DNA of 64,000 nt from Akkermansia muciniphila (GCA_943331105.2 CALQKH020000010.1:1-64000), one strand, 5' to 3'. Counted from the stretch's first letter, positions 50,139 to 61,075 are shown. Made by a program: numbers and translations. Notes: a model not told the origin generated them from the sequence alone.

Positions 50139-50963
50139 TCAGGCTTTGCCAAATTCGTCACCCAGCTCGGCGGCTCGCTTTTGAGCGGCCTGCATCGCCT
50201 GGATAAAAGAAGCCTTGATGCCGGCGCTGTCCATGCTGGTCAAGGCCGCGTAAGTGGTGCCGCCCTTGGAGGTCACACGCTGGCGCAGCACTTCGGGTGT
50301 TTCACTGGACGCGGCGGCCAAAGCCGAGGCTCCAGAAAAGGTGGCCATTGCCAGTTGGTAGGCCTGAGCGGCTGTCAGCCCCATGCCCACGCCAGCTTCG
50401 GTCATGGCTTCTAAAAAGTAAAAAACATAAGCTGGGCCCGAGCCCGACAGGGCGGTCACGGCATCCAAGAGTGATTCTTGATCGACCCACACACTCTGGC
50501 CTGTGGTGCGAATGACTTGTTCAACGCCAGCTTTGTCGGCAGGCGTGACCGATGGGCAGGCGAACAAGCCGGTGATGCCCTGACCGACCAGCGCAGGCGT
50601 GTTGGGCATGCAGCGCACCACGCGCTGCGTGCCCAACCAGCGGCAAATGCTGTCGGTGCGGATGCCTGCAGCCACCGACAGGTGGAGCGCTGGGCGGGTG
50701 AAGGGCATGACCGGAAGGGCGGCCTCATGAAAAACTTGTGGTTTGACGGCCCAGACCACCAACTGGGCTTGCGCCAAAGCCGGTCCAGCAGCAGGCAGGG
50801 CGGTGATGCCAAAGTCTTGCTGCAACTTGGCGGCGGTTTCTGCATAGGGTTCGACCACGGTGAATTGTTCGGGCTTCATGCCTTGGCGAATCAGGCCGCC
50901 AATGATGGCGCTGGCCATGTTGCCGCCGCCAATAAAGGCCGTGTGGTGTGCGAGGTGTGTCAT
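50139..50963 (-). CDS. proC: Pyrroline-5-carboxylate reductase
   Basis: 274 residues from MTHLAHHTAF at 50963. It reduces pyrroline-5-carboxylate with NAD(P)H in proline synthesis. The Rossmann motif is FIGGGNMASAIIGGL, and VRCMPNTPALVGQG and TALSGSGPAYVFYFLEAM are family signatures. It is convergent with ubiA. Confidence 0.95.
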   Translation of the reverse strand: MTHLAHHTAFIGGGNMASAIIGGLIRQGMKPEQFTVVEPYAETAAKLQQDFGITALPAAGPALAQAQLVVWAVKPQVFHEAALPVMPFTRPALHLSVAAGIRTDSICRWLGTQRVVRCMPNTPALVGQGITGLFACPSVTPADKAGVEQVIRTTGQSVWVDQESLLDAVTALSGSGPAYVFYFLEAMTEAGVGMGLTAAQAYQLAMATFSGASALAAASSETPEVLRQRVTSKGGTTYAALTSMDSAGIKASFIQAMQAAQKRAAELGDEFGKA

Positions 50964-51368
50964 GCGTAGCAAACTCCGAAAGTGACGCTAAATGGGCTGA
51001 TGGGCGACCCTGTTAGGCGATTGTCGCTGTTTGCGTGCCCGTCTTTGGGTCATCTTTGCCAGCGGACCGCATTCTTGCCATTGACCAAGGCATGACAAGC
51101 TTCAAAAGGGCTTGTGGAACGATTTGAGACGGCTAATTTCCAAGATGGCCCCCCCAAAAAAGCCTGTTTTACAAAAAAGATTCTTCAATTGATTGCACAA
51201 GCCAATTTTTAAAGGCATAATAGAGGGCTTCGCCTTGCAAAAGGCGTAGGTATCTGCCCAATCTGAAGCGCCGCGAGTGGTTTGCGGTGTGAATGACGGG
51301 TCCAAGACTGATTCTTGTAGGCTGGCTGTTGGGCTGGTGGACAAAGAATACAAGTTGGGAACAAAGAA
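50964..51368. other. Leader region of the spc operon, no gene
   Basis: About 405 bases between proC and rplN without a convincing coding frame. It holds a plausible plus-strand promoter and a GC-mixed leader ending in the rplN ribosome binding site. I see no terminator with a T tract here, and no rpsQ/rpmC/rplP immediately upstream as in a contiguous S10-spc cluster. Confidence 0.6.
51193..51221 (+). promoter_or_regulatory. Candidate sigma-70 promoter for the spc operon
   Basis: TTGCAC, 17 bases, CATAAT, about 150 bp upstream of rplN and just before a GC-rich leader. It is one substitution from consensus in the -10 and two in the -35 boxes. Confidence 0.55.
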
Positions 51369-51737
51369 ATGATCCAGACAGAATCTCGGTTGGATGTGGC
51401 CGACAACACCGGCGCCAAGTCCGTGCTGTGCATTAAGGTGCTCGGCGGGTCCAAGCGTCGCTATGCAAGTGTTGGCGACATCATCAAAGTGAGCATCAAA
51501 GAAGCCGCCCCACGTGGTCGCGTCAAAAAAGGCGAGATTTACAGTGCTGTGGTGGTTCGCACCGCCAAGGGCATTCGCCGCGGCGATGGCTCCCTCATCA
51601 AATTCGATGGCAACGCCGCTGTGTTGCTGAACGCCAAGTTGGAGCCTATCGGCACCCGCATCTTCGGCCCGGTCACGCGTGAACTGCGTACCGAGAAGTT
51701 CATGAAGATCGTGTCCCTGGCTCCTGAAGTACTGTAA
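51369..51737 (+). CDS. rplN: 50S ribosomal protein L14
   Basis: 122 residues, the family's usual length. [28 protein letters not shown] at the start and [14 protein letters not shown] near the end are diagnostic. It is the first gene of the spc operon here, with its own leader. L14 sits at the subunit interface of the 50S particle. Confidence 0.98.
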   Translation: MIQTESRLDVADNTGAKSVLCIKVLGGSKRRYASVGDIIKVSIKEAAPRGRVKKGEIYSAVVVRTAKGIRRGDGSLIKFDGNAAVLLNAKLEPIGTRIFGPVTRELRTEKFMKIVSLAPEVL

Positions 51738-51746
51738 GGACTCGCC

Positions 51747-52067
51747 ATGAACAAGATTCGCAAAGGCGACGAAGTTATCGTCATCACAGGTCGTGACAAG
51801 GGCAAGCGCGGCAAAGTGTCGCTCCGTGCCACTGACTCGCACGTGGTCATCGACGGCATCAACATCGTCAAAAAGCACGCCAAGCCAAACCCTATGAAGG
51901 GCACAACTGGCGGCATCATCGAAAAGGCCATGCCGATTCACCAATCCAATGTGGCCATTTTCAATGCCGCTACGGGTAAGGCTGATCGCGTGGGCATCAA
52001 GCTGCAAGCTGACGGAACACGCGTTCGTGTTTACAAGTCCAGCGGCGAAGAAATCAAGGTGGCATGA
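51747..52067 (+). CDS. rplX: 50S ribosomal protein L24
   Basis: 106 residues. [24 protein letters not shown] is the KOW motif typical of L24, an early assembly initiator of the 50S subunit. It follows rplN by 9 bp and overlaps an optional ATG of rplE. Confidence 0.98.
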   Translation: MNKIRKGDEVIVITGRDKGKRGKVSLRATDSHVVIDGINIVKKHAKPNPMKGTTGGIIEKAMPIHQSNVAIFNAATGKADRVGIKLQADGTRVRVYKSSGEEIKVA

Positions 52068-52069
52068 GC

Positions 52070-52609
52070 ATGGCACGTCTTCAACAACTTTTCCGCGAGA
52101 AAATCGCTGCCGATTTGACAGCCAAGTTTGGCTACACATCGCCTATGCAGGTTCCTCGCATCACCAAGATCACACTCAACATGGGTGTGTCTGAGGCGGT
52201 CGCAGACAAAAAAGTCATGGACCACGCCGTGAGCGACTTGACCAAGATTGCTGGCCAAAAGCCTGTGGTGACCAAGGCCAAGAAAGCGATCGCTGGTTTC
52301 AAGATCCGTGAACAACAAGCCATTGGCTGCATGGTCACATTGCGCGGTGTTCAGATGTATGAATTCCTGGACCGTTTCGTGACCGTGGCTTTGCCGCGCG
52401 TTCGTGACTTCCGTGGTATCTCTGGCCGCGCATTCGATGGTCGTGGTAACTACAACATCGGCGTTAAAGAGCAGATCATTTTCCCTGAGATTGAGTACGA
52501 CAAGGTCGATGCCTTGCGCGGTCTCAACATCAGCATCACCACCACGGCCAAGTCTGACGAAGAGTGCAAAGCGCTCTTGGCAGCTTTCCGCTTCCCCTTC
52601 AAGAACTGA
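52070..52609 (+). CDS. rplE: 50S ribosomal protein L5
   Basis: 179 residues from [11 protein letters not shown] at 52070. An ATGAGC at 52064 overlaps the rplX stop and would add two residues. It binds 5S r[16 protein letters not shown] and [28 protein letters not shown] are conserved. Confidence 0.97.
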   Translation: MARLQQLFREKIAADLTAKFGYTSPMQVPRITKITLNMGVSEAVADKKVMDHAVSDLTKIAGQKPVVTKAKKAIAGFKIREQQAIGCMVTLRGVQMYEFLDRFVTVALPRVRDFRGISGRAFDGRGNYNIGVKEQIIFPEIEYDKVDALRGLNISITTTAKSDEECKALLAAFRFPFKN

Positions 52610-52617
52610 GGTGCCAC

Positions 52618-52923
52618 GTGGCTAAAGTAGCTTTGATCGAGCGTGAGCTCAAGCGTGAAAAACTGGCAGCCAAGTTCGCGAAAAAATACGCGGAATTGAA
52701 AGCCATTGCCAACGATTTCAAGCGCAGCGATGAAGAGCGTGCAGCTGCCCGTCTGGGTCTGCAAAAGCTCCCACGCAACGCAAACCCGACCCGTCAACGC
52801 AACCGCTGTGAAATCACTGGTCGCCCACGCGGTACTTTCCGTCAATTTGGTTTGGGTCGCGCCAAAATCCGTGAATTAGCCTTTGCAGGCCACATTCCGG
52901 GCGTGACCAAGGCCAGCTGGTAA
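52618..52923 (+). CDS. rpsN: 30S ribosomal protein S14
   Basis: 101 residues from a GTG at 52618; the track's longer frame begins inside rplE. It is the long, zinc-free form (no CxxC), with [20 protein letters not shown] near the C terminus. Located between rplE and rpsH. Confidence 0.97.
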   Translation: MAKVALIERELKREKLAAKFAKKYAELKAIANDFKRSDEERAAARLGLQKLPRNANPTRQRNRCEITGRPRGTFRQFGLGRAKIRELAFAGHIPGVTKASW

Positions 52924-52941
52924 TCGGCAGGAGATAACAAC

Positions 52942-53337
52942 ATGAGCATGAGTGATCCTATTGCCGATCTGTTGACCCGCATCCGTAATGCACAAATGGT
53001 GGCCAAGGCCGCTGTGATGGTTCCTTCTTCTAAAGTGAAGGTTGCCATTGCTCAAGTGCTGAAAGATGAAGGCTACATTGACGGTTTCCAAATCAAAACC
53101 GAAGACGGCAAGTCCGTCCTCGAAATTGCCCTGAAGTACTACGCCGGTCGCCCAGTGATTGAGCGCATCGAGCGCGTAAGCCGCCCTGGTTTGCGTGTGT
53201 ACAAAGGCCGTGATGCCATCCCACAAGTCCAAAACGGCTTGGGCGTCGCCATTGTCACCACGCCTCAAGGCGTGATGACCGACCGCAAAGCGCGCGCAGC
53301 CGGTGTCGGTGGCGAAGTGCTGTGCTACGTCGCTTAA
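52942..53337 (+). CDS. rpsH: 30S ribosomal protein S8
   Basis: 131 residues. [18 protein letters not shown] and the C-terminal [22 protein letters not shown] are typical. In E. coli S8 is the translational repressor of the spc operon; whether that applies here is unknown. AGGAG precedes the start. Confidence 0.98.
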   Translation: MSMSDPIADLLTRIRNAQMVAKAAVMVPSSKVKVAIAQVLKDEGYIDGFQIKTEDGKSVLEIALKYYAGRPVIERIERVSRPGLRVYKGRDAIPQVQNGLGVAIVTTPQGVMTDRKARAAGVGGEVLCYVA

Positions 53338-53353
53338 AGGCAGGAGAGACTGA

Positions 53354-53887
53354 ATGTCCCGAGTAGCAAAAATGCCCGTGACCATCCCCGCAGGTGTGGA
53401 TGTGTCCGTGAACCAAAACCAAATCAGTGTGAAAGGCGCTGGTGGCCAACTGGCCATCGCCTCCAACATGCTGGTAACCGTGAACAACGAAGGCGGCAAA
53501 CTCAGTTTTGCGCCAGCCAACGACTCACGCGAAGCCAATGCCATGAGCGGCACCTTGCGTCAGCTGGTGAACAACATGGTGACGGGTGTGACCAAAGGCT
53601 TTGAGAAAAAGCTGAACCTGGTTGGTGTGGGTTACAAAGCGGCGGCCACTGGCGCCAAATTGAACCTCGCTGTAGGTTATTCGCACCCCGTCAATATCGA
53701 CATGCCTGCGGGCATCACGGTAGCCACCCCTTCTGCGACCGAAATCGTGATCAAGGGTGCTGACCGTCAACGCGTTGGCCAAATCGCTGCCGAGATCCGT
53801 GCTGTTCGTCCACCTGAGCCCTACAAAGGCAAAGGCATCCGATATTCGGATGAGAAGATCACGATCAAAGAGACTAAGAAGAAATAA
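53354..53887 (+). CDS. rplF: 50S ribosomal protein L6
   Basis: 177 residues. [17 protein letters not shown] at the start and [23 protein letters not shown] at the end are diagnostic. L6 lies near the GTPase-associated region. It follows rpsH by 16 bp. Confidence 0.98.
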   Translation: MSRVAKMPVTIPAGVDVSVNQNQISVKGAGGQLAIASNMLVTVNNEGGKLSFAPANDSREANAMSGTLRQLVNNMVTGVTKGFEKKLNLVGVGYKAAATGAKLNLAVGYSHPVNIDMPAGITVATPSATEIVIKGADRQRVGQIAAEIRAVRPPEPYKGKGIRYSDEKITIKETKKK

Positions 53888-53898
53888 GGAGCTGCATC

Positions 53899-54264
53899 AT
53901 GATGACCAAGAAAGAGCAGCGTCTCCGTCGTGCACGTCAAACACGCATCCGCATTGCACAGCAAGGCGTGGCACGTTTGACTGTGAACCGCACCAACCTG
54001 CACATTTACGCCAGCGTTATCTCTGGCTGCGGTACCAAAGTTTTGGCAGCTGCATCAACCGCAGAAGCCGAAGTGCGCACCGCATTGGGCGCTGCTGGCA
54101 AAGGTGGCAACTCCGCAGCAGCAGCCGTGATCGGCAAGCGCATTGCTGAAAAAGCAAAAGCAGCTGGCGTTGAGAAGGTCGCCTTCGACCGCGCAGGTTT
54201 TGCTTACCACGGTCGTGTCAAGGCTTTGGCCGAAGCAGCCCGTGAAGCAGGTCTGCAGTTCTAA
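53899..54264 (+). CDS. rplR: 50S ribosomal protein L18
   Basis: 121 residues from the ATG at 53899, which has GGAG at the best spacing; the adjacent ATG at 53902 is equally possible. [10 protein letters not shown] and [26 protein letters not shown] are typical. It binds 5S rRNA with L5. Confidence 0.97.
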   Translation: MMTKKEQRLRRARQTRIRIAQQGVARLTVNRTNLHIYASVISGCGTKVLAAASTAEAEVRTALGAAGKGGNSAAAAVIGKRIAEKAKAAGVEKVAFDRAGFAYHGRVKALAEAAREAGLQF

Positions 54265-54281
54265 ACGGATCGGAGATACAA

Positions 54282-54800
54282 ATGGCTAAATTTACAGCAA
54301 AACCGCAAAGCGAAGGACCAGAAGACGGTCTTCGCGAAAAGATGATCGCGGTCAATCGCGTGACCAAAGTGGTCAAGGGCGGCCGTATCCTCGGTTTCGC
54401 AGCATTGACTGTGGTCGGTGATGGCGATGGCAAAGTGGGCATGGGCAAGGGCAAATCGAAAGAAGTGCCAGCGGCTGTGCAAAAGGCGATGGAAGAAGCA
54501 CGCCGAAACCTGGCCAAAGTCCACCTCAAAAATGGCACGATTCACCATGCAGTGAATGGTCACCATGGCGCAGCTCGCGTCATGATGGCACCGGCGCCCA
54601 AGGGTACCGGCATCATTGCTGGTGGTCCTATGCGCGCAGTGTTCGAAGTGGTGGGCATCACCGACATCGTGGCCAAGAGCCACGGTTCTTCCAACCCATA
54701 CAACATGGTTCGTGCCACCTTGGACGCTTTGTCCAACTGCACAACAGCTTCCAACGTGGCTGCCAAGCGTGGCAAGTCGGTTGAAGAGTTGTTCGGCTGA
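54282..54800 (+). CDS. rpsE: 30S ribosomal protein S5
   Basis: 172 residues. [23 protein letters not shown] is the double-stranded RNA-binding core, followed by [23 protein letters not shown]5 acts in translational accuracy and mRNA unwinding. Located between rplR and rpmD. Confidence 0.98.
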   Translation: MAKFTAKPQSEGPEDGLREKMIAVNRVTKVVKGGRILGFAALTVVGDGDGKVGMGKGKSKEVPAAVQKAMEEARRNLAKVHLKNGTIHHAVNGHHGAARVMMAPAPKGTGIIAGGPMRAVFEVVGITDIVAKSHGSSNPYNMVRATLDALSNCTTASNVAAKRGKSVEELFG

Positions 54801-54814
54801 ACCGGAGAACGAAC

Positions 54815-54997
54815 ATGACGACAGCATCTACCGTAAAAGTCCAACTGGTTCGCAGCCCGATTGGCACCAAAGAGTCTCACCGCGCCACGGTGCGTGGTTT
54901 GGGCTTGCGCAAGCTCAATTCTGTGAGTGAGTTGCAAGATTCGCCAGCAGTGCGCGGCATGATCAACAAGATCAGCTACCTGGTCAAAGTTCTCTAA
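54815..54997 (+). CDS. rpmD: 50S ribosomal protein L30
   Basis: 60 residues, usual length. [23 protein letters not shown] and NKISYLVKV are conserved. It follows rpsE by 14 bp and precedes rplO by 10 bp. Confidence 0.97.
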   Translation: MTTASTVKVQLVRSPIGTKESHRATVRGLGLRKLNSVSELQDSPAVRGMINKISYLVKVL

Positions 54998-55007
54998 GAG
55001 GCCCATG

Positions 55008-55439
55008 ATGGAACTCAACAGCATCAAGCCCGCAGAAGGCTCTAAACATGCGCCACGTCGCGTTGGCCGTGGTATCGGTTCGGGTCTGGGTAAAACCGCC
55101 GGTCGTGGCCACAAAGGTCAGAAATCTCGTTCGGGTGGTTATCACAAAGTGGGTTTCGAAGGCGGTCAAATGCCTTTGCAACGCCGTTTGCCAAAGCGCG
55201 GTTTCAAGTCCATGTCTTTGAAGTACAACGCTGAAATCACGCTGACTTCACTTGAGCGTCTTGCTTTGCCTGAAGTCGATGTTTTGACATTGAAACAAGC
55301 AGGTCTGGTGGGTCAGATGGCCAAAGTGGTCAAAGTGATCAACACAGGTGAGTTGTCCAAAGCCGTGAAGTTGACGGGCATTGGTGCGACAGCTGGTGCC
55401 AAGGCAGCCATTGAGGCTGCTGGTGGTTCAGTGGCCTGA
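55008..55439 (+). CDS. rplO: 50S ribosomal protein L15
   Basis: 143 residues from the second of two adjacent ATGs (55008), which has better spacing from [30 protein letters not shown] and [15 protein letters not shown] are diagnostic. Located directly before secY. Confidence 0.97.
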   Translation: MELNSIKPAEGSKHAPRRVGRGIGSGLGKTAGRGHKGQKSRSGGYHKVGFEGGQMPLQRRLPKRGFKSMSLKYNAEITLTSLERLALPEVDVLTLKQAGLVGQMAKVVKVINTGELSKAVKLTGIGATAGAKAAIEAAGGSVA

Positions 55440-55461
55440 TCTTTGAAAATAGAGACGTACT

Positions 55462-56781
55462 GTGGCAACCATCGCTAATCAGACATCCAAGGCAGGCAAG
55501 TTTGGCGACCTGCGTCGTCGGCTTGTGTTCTTGCTGTTGGCGCTGGTTGTTTACCGCGTGGGTGCACACATTCCGGTGCCTGGCATTGATCCCGACCAAC
55601 TGAAGCAGTTGTTCAATGGTCAGCAGGGTGGCATATTGAATCTTTTCAATATGTTCTCGGGCGGTGCGCTGTCGCGTTTTACTGTTTTTGCTCTGGGCAT
55701 CATGCCGTACATCTCTGCGTCAATTGTGATGCAGCTGATGACTTACGTGGTTCCTACTTTTGAGCAGATGAAGAAAGAGGGCGAAGCCGGTCGTCGAAAG
55801 ATCACCCAATACACACGTTTTGGTGCACTGGGCTTGGCTATCTTTCAATCCTTCGGTATCGCTGTTGCACTCGAGGCTTCAGCTGGCTTGGTGATCAATC
55901 CTGGAATGGGTTTCCGGATGACCGCTGTGGTCAGTTTGACCGCTGGTGCCATGTTCTTGATGTGGTTGGGTGAGCAAATCACTGAGCGTGGTTTGGGTAA
56001 CGGTATTTCGATTTTGATTTTTGCGGGTATTGCTGCTGGTTTGCCCAGTGCTCTTGGCGGTTTGTTTGAGTTGGTTCGCACCGGTGCCATGAATCCTTTG
56101 ATCTCTTTGTTGATCATTGTGGTGGTGGGATTGGTGACTTATTTTGTGGTTTTTGTCGAAAGAGGGCAACGCAAAATATTGGTGAACTACGCTCGCCGTC
56201 AGGTTGGAAATAAAGTTTATGGTGGTCAATCTTCGCACTTGCCACTGAAGCTGAATATGGCGGGTGTCATTCCTCCCATTTTTGCTTCTTCGATCATCTT
56301 GCTGCCGGCAACATTGATTGGTTGGTTCAGTTCGGGTTCTTCTGAGAGTTCAGTGGTTCGCTTTTTCAAAGATGTGGCTAACGCCTTGGCCCCAGGTCAA
56401 CCCGTTTATGTCATGTTCTACGCGGCCGCCATTATTTTCTTCTGTTTCTTCTATACGGCCCTTGTTTTCAACAGCCGAGAAACAGCTGATAACTTGAAGA
56501 AAAGCGGTGCGTTCATTCCTGGCATTCGTCCAGGTGACCAAACTGCCAAGTTCATCGACAAAATTTTGCTGCGTTTGACGGCTGTGGGTGCTGTTTACAT
56601 CACGTTCGTCTGCTTACTGCCTGAGTTTTTGATTCTGAAATACAATGTTCCGTTTTACTTTGGCGGTACTTCTTTGTTGATCATTGTGGTGGTCACGATG
56701 GATTTCATGGCGCAAGTTCAAAACTACATGATGTCTCAGCAGTACGACTCTCTCTTGAAAAAGGCGAGTTTCAAGTCCTGA
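55462..56781 (+). CDS. secY: Protein translocase subunit SecY
   Basis: 439 residues with ten predicted membrane helices. It forms the protein-conducting channel with SecE and SecG. Conserved points are [15 protein letters not shown] in the first helix, the plug-region [25 protein letters not shown] and [18 protein letters not shown]. The start is GTG at 55462. It is followed by rpmJ rather than infA. Confidence 0.98.
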   Translation: MATIANQTSKAGKFGDLRRRLVFLLLALVVYRVGAHIPVPGIDPDQLKQLFNGQQGGILNLFNMFSGGALSRFTVFALGIMPYISASIVMQLMTYVVPTFEQMKKEGEAGRRKITQYTRFGALGLAIFQSFGIAVALEASAGLVINPGMGFRMTAVVSLTAGAMFLMWLGEQITERGLGNGISILIFAGIAAGLPSALGGLFELVRTGAMNPLISLLIIVVVGLVTYFVVFVERGQRKILVNYARRQVGNKVYGGQSSHLPLKLNMAGVIPPIFASSIILLPATLIGWFSSGSSESSVVRFFKDVANALAPGQPVYVMFYAAAIIFFCFFYTALVFNSRETADNLKKSGAFIPGIRPGDQTAKFIDKILLRLTAVGAVYITFVCLLPEFLILKYNVPFYFGGTSLLIIVVVTMDFMAQVQNYMMSQQYDSLLKKASFKS

Positions 56782-56840
56782 TGGCACAAGTTGGTTTGGT
56801 CGAGTTTCTTGATCCAAGTGTTCAAGGGCCCAGTTTTTAA

Positions 56841-56860
56841 CTTTGTCTGAATTGACAAAG
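56841..56860. other. Hairpin in the secY-rpmJ spacer
   Basis: CTTTGTC-TGAATT-GACAAAG is a perfect 7-bp inverted repeat in the 105-bp spacer between secY and rpmJ. It could be an RNA-processing or attenuation element. It is AT-rich, and the TTTTTT that follows is about 10 bases downstream. Confidence 0.4.
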
Positions 56861-56886
56861 CATTGATAAGTTTTTTGGAGAGAACC

Positions 56887-57000
56887 ATGAGAGTTTCTGC
56901 TTCGGTGAAAAAAATTTGCCGTAATTGCAAAGTTATCCGCCGTAAAGGCGTTGTTCGTGTGATCTGCACTGATCCACGTCACAAGCAGCGTCAAGGCTGA
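56887..57000 (+). CDS. rpmJ: 50S ribosomal protein L36
   Basis: 37 residues, too short for the ORF track. The translation [20 protein letters not shown] with the later C..H zinc ligands ([11 protein letters not shown]) is the standard L36, in the zinc-binding (C+) form. A GGAGAGA-like ribosome binding site precedes the ATG. It lies between secY and rpsM. Confidence 0.97.
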   Translation: MRVSASVKKICRNCKVIRRKGVVRVICTDPRHKQRQG

Positions 57001-57024
57001 TTGAACTAGTTTTAGAGGACGAAA

Positions 57025-57390
57025 ATGGCACGTATCGCTGGCATCAACATTCCGCCGCACAAACATGCTGAAATTGGCTTGACCGCCATTTTTGGTATTG
57101 GTCGCACCCGCGCTCGACAAATTTGCGAGGCCACTGGCATCGCTTATTCGAAGAAGATCAAGGACCTGACCGACGCAGACCTGGAAAAAATTCGCGACCA
57201 CATCGCAGCGTTCACCATTGAAGGTGACCTGCGCCGTGAGACCACCATGAACATCAAGCGTTTGATGGACATTGGTTGCTACCGTGGTTTCCGTCATCGC
57301 CGTGGATTGCCCATGCGCGGTCAGCGCACTCGTACCAATGCACGTACTCGCAAGGGACCGCGCAAAGGTGCTGCGGCACTGAAGAAATAA
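57025..57390 (+). CDS. rpsM: 30S ribosomal protein S13
   Basis: 121 residues. [26 protein letters not shown] at the start and [23 protein letters not shown] near the end are diagnostic. S13 contacts the P-site tRNA at the 30S head. It is the first gene of the alpha operon. Confidence 0.98.
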   Translation: MARIAGINIPPHKHAEIGLTAIFGIGRTRARQICEATGIAYSKKIKDLTDADLEKIRDHIAAFTIEGDLRRETTMNIKRLMDIGCYRGFRHRRGLPMRGQRTRTNARTRKGPRKGAAALKK

Positions 57391-57409
57391 GCAGGACTGA
57401 GAGACCAAC

Positions 57410-57814
57410 ATGGCAAAAGCACAATCAAACAGCGCAGCACAACGTGTCCGCAAAAAAGTCCGCAAGAACATTGCCGACGGTATTGCTCACGTGCACGCTT
57501 CATTCAATAACACCATCATCACGATCACTGATCGCCAAGGCAATGCTTTGTCTTGGGCGTCTTCGGGTGGCCAAGGCTTCAAGGGTTCACGCAAGTCAAC
57601 ACCTTTTGCAGCTCAAGTGGCTTCCGAAGTAGCAGGTCGTGCTGCTCAAGAACAAGGCATTAAAAACTTGGACGTCGAGATCAAGGGCCCTGGCCCAGGT
57701 CGCGAGTCATCGGTTCGTGCTTTGGGTGCGTTGGGCATTCGCATCACATCGATTGCCGATGTGACGCCTGTCCCGCACAACGGTTGCCGCCCCCAAAAGC
57801 GTCGCCGCATTTAA
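57410..57814 (+). CDS. rpsK: 30S ribosomal protein S11
   Basis: 134 residues. [19 protein letters not shown] and [16 protein letters not shown] are the conserved core and C terminus. It forms part of the 30S platform. It follows rpsM by 19 bp. Confidence 0.98.
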   Translation: MAKAQSNSAAQRVRKKVRKNIADGIAHVHASFNNTIITITDRQGNALSWASSGGQGFKGSRKSTPFAAQVASEVAGRAAQEQGIKNLDVEIKGPGPGRESSVRALGALGIRITSIADVTPVPHNGCRPQKRRRI

Positions 57815-57832
57815 TCTCAAACCAAGCCCACC

Positions 57833-57877
57833 GCCAGGCCTTGCTTGCATCGCCTGGCTCCCGCATTTCTGATGCGG
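57833..57877 (+). promoter_or_regulatory. Two tandem hairpins in the rpsD leader
   Basis: GCCAGGC with GCCTGGC (57833-57839 and 57852-57858), and CCGCAT-TTCTG-ATGCGG (57861-57877). Both stems are perfect and lie in the 85-bp spacer immediately upstream of rpsD, whose product is an RNA-binding autoregulator in E. coli. They could be a regulatory leader. Confidence 0.5.
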
Positions 57878-57899
57878 CAGCTGCATAAAGGAAAATCAA

Positions 57900-58523
57900 G
57901 TGGCACGTTACCTAGGCCCCAAGGCCAAACTTTCCCGCCGTGAAGGCACTGACTTGTTCTTGAAGAGTGCACGTCGCTCTATCGCTGACAAGTCAAAATT
58001 TGACACCAAGCCCGGTCAACACGGCCGCACTTCGGGTCAACGTACATCGGACTACGGTCTTCAGTTGCGCGAGAAGCAAAAAGTCAAGCGCATGTATGGT
58101 GTATTGGAGAAGCAGTTCCGCCGCTATTTCGCCGAGGCCGATCGCCGCAAAGGCAATACAGGCTCTAACCTGTTGGCTTTGCTCGAGTGCCGATTGGACA
58201 ACGTTGTTTACCGCATGGGTTTCGGCTCCACACGTGCAGAAGCCCGTCAGATGGTTTCTCACAAAGCCATTACCGTGAATGGCCAATCTGTGAACATCCC
58301 TTCATATTTGGTCAAAGCCGGTGATGTTGTCGCAGTTCGCGAAAAATCTAAAAAACAAAACCGTGTGGTTGAAGCTCTGCAATTGGCTGCCCAAGTTGGC
58401 ATGCCTGCATGGGTTGAAGTCAATGCGGACAAAGCCGAAGGCACCTTCAAAAAGGTTCCTGACCGCGACGAATTTGGTGCTGACATCAACGAATCGTTGA
58501 TTGTCGAACTGTATTCACGTTAA
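57900..58523 (+). CDS. rpsD: 30S ribosomal protein S4
   Basis: 207 residues from a GTG at 57900. [21 protein letters not shown] at the start and the S4 RNA-binding domain [30 protein letters not shown] are diagnostic. It nucleates 30S assembly and regulates the alpha operon in E. coli. Confidence 0.98.
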   Translation: MARYLGPKAKLSRREGTDLFLKSARRSIADKSKFDTKPGQHGRTSGQRTSDYGLQLREKQKVKRMYGVLEKQFRRYFAEADRRKGNTGSNLLALLECRLDNVVYRMGFGSTRAEARQMVSHKAITVNGQSVNIPSYLVKAGDVVAVREKSKKQNRVVEALQLAAQVGMPAWVEVNADKAEGTFKKVPDRDEFGADINESLIVELYSR

Positions 58524-58622
58524 TTCGCTGTTTTGATTGTTCCCAGTGTGCAGTTTTTGTACCTGGGCACTTCATCAGCCTTACCGGTGTAACGAACCGG
58601 GGGTATTGAGAAGGAAGTCTGC

Positions 58623-59615
58623 ATGCAAACAAATTTGTTGAAACCCAAAGCGATCCAAGTCGAGCAATTGGCTGCCAACCGTGCAAAAGTCACGCTTGAA
58701 CCTTTTGAGCGCGGTTATGGTCACACGCTTGGAAACGCACTGCGTCGCGTTTTGTTGTCTTCAATGGTCGGTTATTCGGCAACCGAAGTCACCATTGCTG
58801 GCGTTGTTCACGAATACTCTTCTATTGACGGTGTTCAGCAAGATGTTGTGAACATCTTGTTGAACCTCAAAGGTGTTGTGTTCAAGTTGCACAACCGTGA
58901 CGAGGTCACTCTGAGCCTTCGCAAAGATGGCGAAGGTCCCGTGACAGCGGCTGATATCCAAACGCCGCACGACGTCGAAATCATCAACCCTGAGCATGTC
59001 ATTGCCAACCTGTCACAAGGTGGCAAGCTCGACATGCAAATCAAGGTTGAAAAAGGCCGTGGATATGTGCCAGGCAGCATGCGCCGTTATGCTGACGAGC
59101 CCACCAAAGCCTTGGGCCGCATTGTGCTCGACGCTTCTTTTTCACCGGTTAAGCGTGTGAGCTACACCGTTGAGAGCGCACGGGTCGAGCAGCGCACTGA
59201 CTTGGACAAGTTGGTCATCGAAATCGAAACCAACGGTGCCATAACCGCAGAAGATGCGGTTCGTGCATCGTCTAAGATTTTGGTCGAACAATTGGCTGTT
59301 TTTGCCCAACTCGAAGGCAGTGAATTGTCTGCGTTTGATGCACCTGCTGTTCGTGGCGGTGCTGGCAATTTCGATCCGATCCTGTTGCGTCCTGTGGACG
59401 AGCTTGAACTTACGGTTCGCTCCGCCAACTGCCTCAAAGCAGAAAACATTTACTACATCGGTGATCTGATTCAGCGCACTGAAAACGAATTGCTCAAGAC
59501 ACCTAATTTGGGTCGCAAGTCACTCAATGAAATCAAAGAAGTCCTGGCTTCACGTGGTTTGACATTGGGTATGAAACTCGAAGCTTGGCCACCAGCCGGC
59601 TTGGAAAAGCGTTAA
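58623..59615 (+). CDS. rpoA: RNA polymerase subunit alpha
   Basis: 330 residues. The N-terminal dimerisation domain has [21 protein letters not shown], and the C-terminal domain includes [40 protein letters not shown], which contacts UP elements and activators. It is followed by rplQ. Confidence 0.98.
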   Translation: MQTNLLKPKAIQVEQLAANRAKVTLEPFERGYGHTLGNALRRVLLSSMVGYSATEVTIAGVVHEYSSIDGVQQDVVNILLNLKGVVFKLHNRDEVTLSLRKDGEGPVTAADIQTPHDVEIINPEHVIANLSQGGKLDMQIKVEKGRGYVPGSMRRYADEPTKALGRIVLDASFSPVKRVSYTVESARVEQRTDLDKLVIEIETNGAITAEDAVRASSKILVEQLAVFAQLEGSELSAFDAPAVRGGAGNFDPILLRPVDELELTVRSANCLKAENIYYIGDLIQRTENELLKTPNLGRKSLNEIKEVLASRGLTLGMKLEAWPPAGLEKR

Positions 59616-59696
59616 TTTAAAGTTCCCGGATTTGTTCGGGGTGTGCACGGGCAGTACCTGATACGGCTGCCTGTTTAATAAAGAAAGGTAAGCACC

Positions 59697-60083
59697 ATGC
59701 GCCACGGAAACGGCCTCCGTAAATTGAACCGCACCAGCGAGCACCGCCTCGCCATGCTGCGTAACATGATGAATTCGCTCATCGAGCACGAAGTCATCAA
59801 AACAACGTTGCCAAAAGCCAAAGAGCTGCGTCGCGTCATTGAGCCGATGATCACTTTGGCCAAAGAAGACAACTTGTCGAACAAGCGCTTGGCTTTTAAC
59901 CGCTTGCGCGATCGCGACAGTGTCGTCAAGTTGTTCGCTGATTTGGGCCCACGTTTTGCCAAACGCCCTGGTGGTTACACACGTATCTTGAAGATGGGTT
60001 ACCGTGTGGGCGATAACGCACCGATGGCGCTGGTTGAATTGGTTGACCGTGCTGATTCTTCTGCTGATACACCAGCAGAATAA
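59697..60083 (+). CDS. rplQ: 50S ribosomal protein L17
   Basis: 128 residues. [24 protein letters not shown] and [27 protein letters not shown] are diagnostic. It is the last protein gene of the alpha operon and precedes an initiator tRNA gene by 18 bp. Its final codons lie in a CTGCTG/CAGCAG stem. Confidence 0.98.
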   Translation: MRHGNGLRKLNRTSEHRLAMLRNMMNSLIEHEVIKTTLPKAKELRRVIEPMITLAKEDNLSNKRLAFNRLRDRDSVVKLFADLGPRFAKRPGGYTRILKMGYRVGDNAPMALVELVDRADSSADTPAE

Positions 60084-60101
60084 GGTATACTTTCCGAATA
60101 C

Positions 60102-60178
<77 letters not shown>

Positions 60179-60208
60179 AATTTTCAACTCCGGTTGAATT
60201 GAAAAAAA

Positions 60209-60230
60209 GCCCTCAACTGAGGGCTTTTTT
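60209..60230. terminator. Bidirectional rho-independent terminator
   Basis: GCCCTC-AACT-GAGGGC flanked by an A7 run on the left and a T6 run on the right. It terminates the rplQ/tRNA transcript and, read in reverse, the convergent rsmA transcript. A smaller TTCAAC/GTTGAA hairpin (60183-60198) precedes it. Confidence 0.92.
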
Positions 60231-60259
60231 GCGACCATAAATTGTTCGCCGTCATCCAA

Positions 60260-61075
60260 TCAGTGCGCCGTTGACAAAGATTGAACCAGGGCAACATACT
60301 CATCCACTGGGACCTCCTCAGCGCGGCGCTGCAAGTCAAAATGACCGCTGAAACCTTTTTCCTCCAGCCATTTCCCTAAGGTGTTGCGCAATATCTTTCG
60401 CCGTTGACTGAAAGCAACCTGAACCAAGGATGACAACATTTGGACATCCAACTGTGGAGGCGCCAGAAGGGGAACCATGCGCACAATGGCACTGTCCACA
60501 CGCGGAGGTGGGTCAAAGCTGGATGGGGGTACAAACAAGATGTTGGCCATCTCGTAGCGCCACTGAAGCATCACCGACAGTCGGCTGTAGTCAGATGTAC
60601 AAGGCGCAGCCACCATGCGATCGATGACCTCCTTTTGCAACATGAAGTGCTGGTCTGCAATCGTGTCCACATGGTCAAGCAGATGGAACAGGATGGGTGT
60701 GGAAATGTTGTACGGCAAATTTCCGACAACCCTCAGCTTGACTGGCTCCTCTGCAAGGCGCAATGAGGCGGCAGATGACGCGCATGTTGCAGGGATTTGA
60801 GATGCCAAAGCACTGAAATCTACCCTCAAAACGTCTGACTCAATGACATTTAAATGCGGGTGTTCGCGAAGCCGTACTGCCAAATCACGGTCCAGTTCGA
60901 TCACGGTGAGTTGCCCCAAGCGTTCGACCAGTGGTTGGGTCAAGGCGGCTAAACCCGGGCCGATCTCCACCATGGCTTGACCCGGCAAAGGATCAATGGC
61001 GTCAACAATGCTGTCAATGATGGCCGTGTCGGTTAAAAAATGCTGACCAAAACGTTTACGTGCAATGTGTTTCAT
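60260..61075 (-). CDS. rsmA: 16S rRNA (adenine(1518)-N6/adenine(1519)-N6)-dimethyltransferase
   Basis: 271 residues. It dimethylates two adjacent adenines near the 3' end of 16S r[21 protein letters not shown], the SAM motif [15 protein letters not shown] and the catalytic NLPYNIS are clear. The ATG overlaps the surA stop as ATGA, so they are coupled. In E. coli it is also downstream of surA/pdxA. Confidence 0.97.
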   Translation of the reverse strand: MKHIARKRFGQHFLTDTAIIDSIVDAIDPLPGQAMVEIGPGLAALTQPLVERLGQLTVIELDRDLAVRLREHPHLNVIESDVLRVDFSALASQIPATCASSAASLRLAEEPVKLRVVGNLPYNISTPILFHLLDHVDTIADQHFMLQKEVIDRMVAAPCTSDYSRLSVMLQWRYEMANILFVPPSSFDPPPRVDSAIVRMVPLLAPPQLDVQMLSSLVQVAFSQRRKILRNTLGKWLEEKGFSGHFDLQRRAEEVPVDEYVALVQSLSTAH

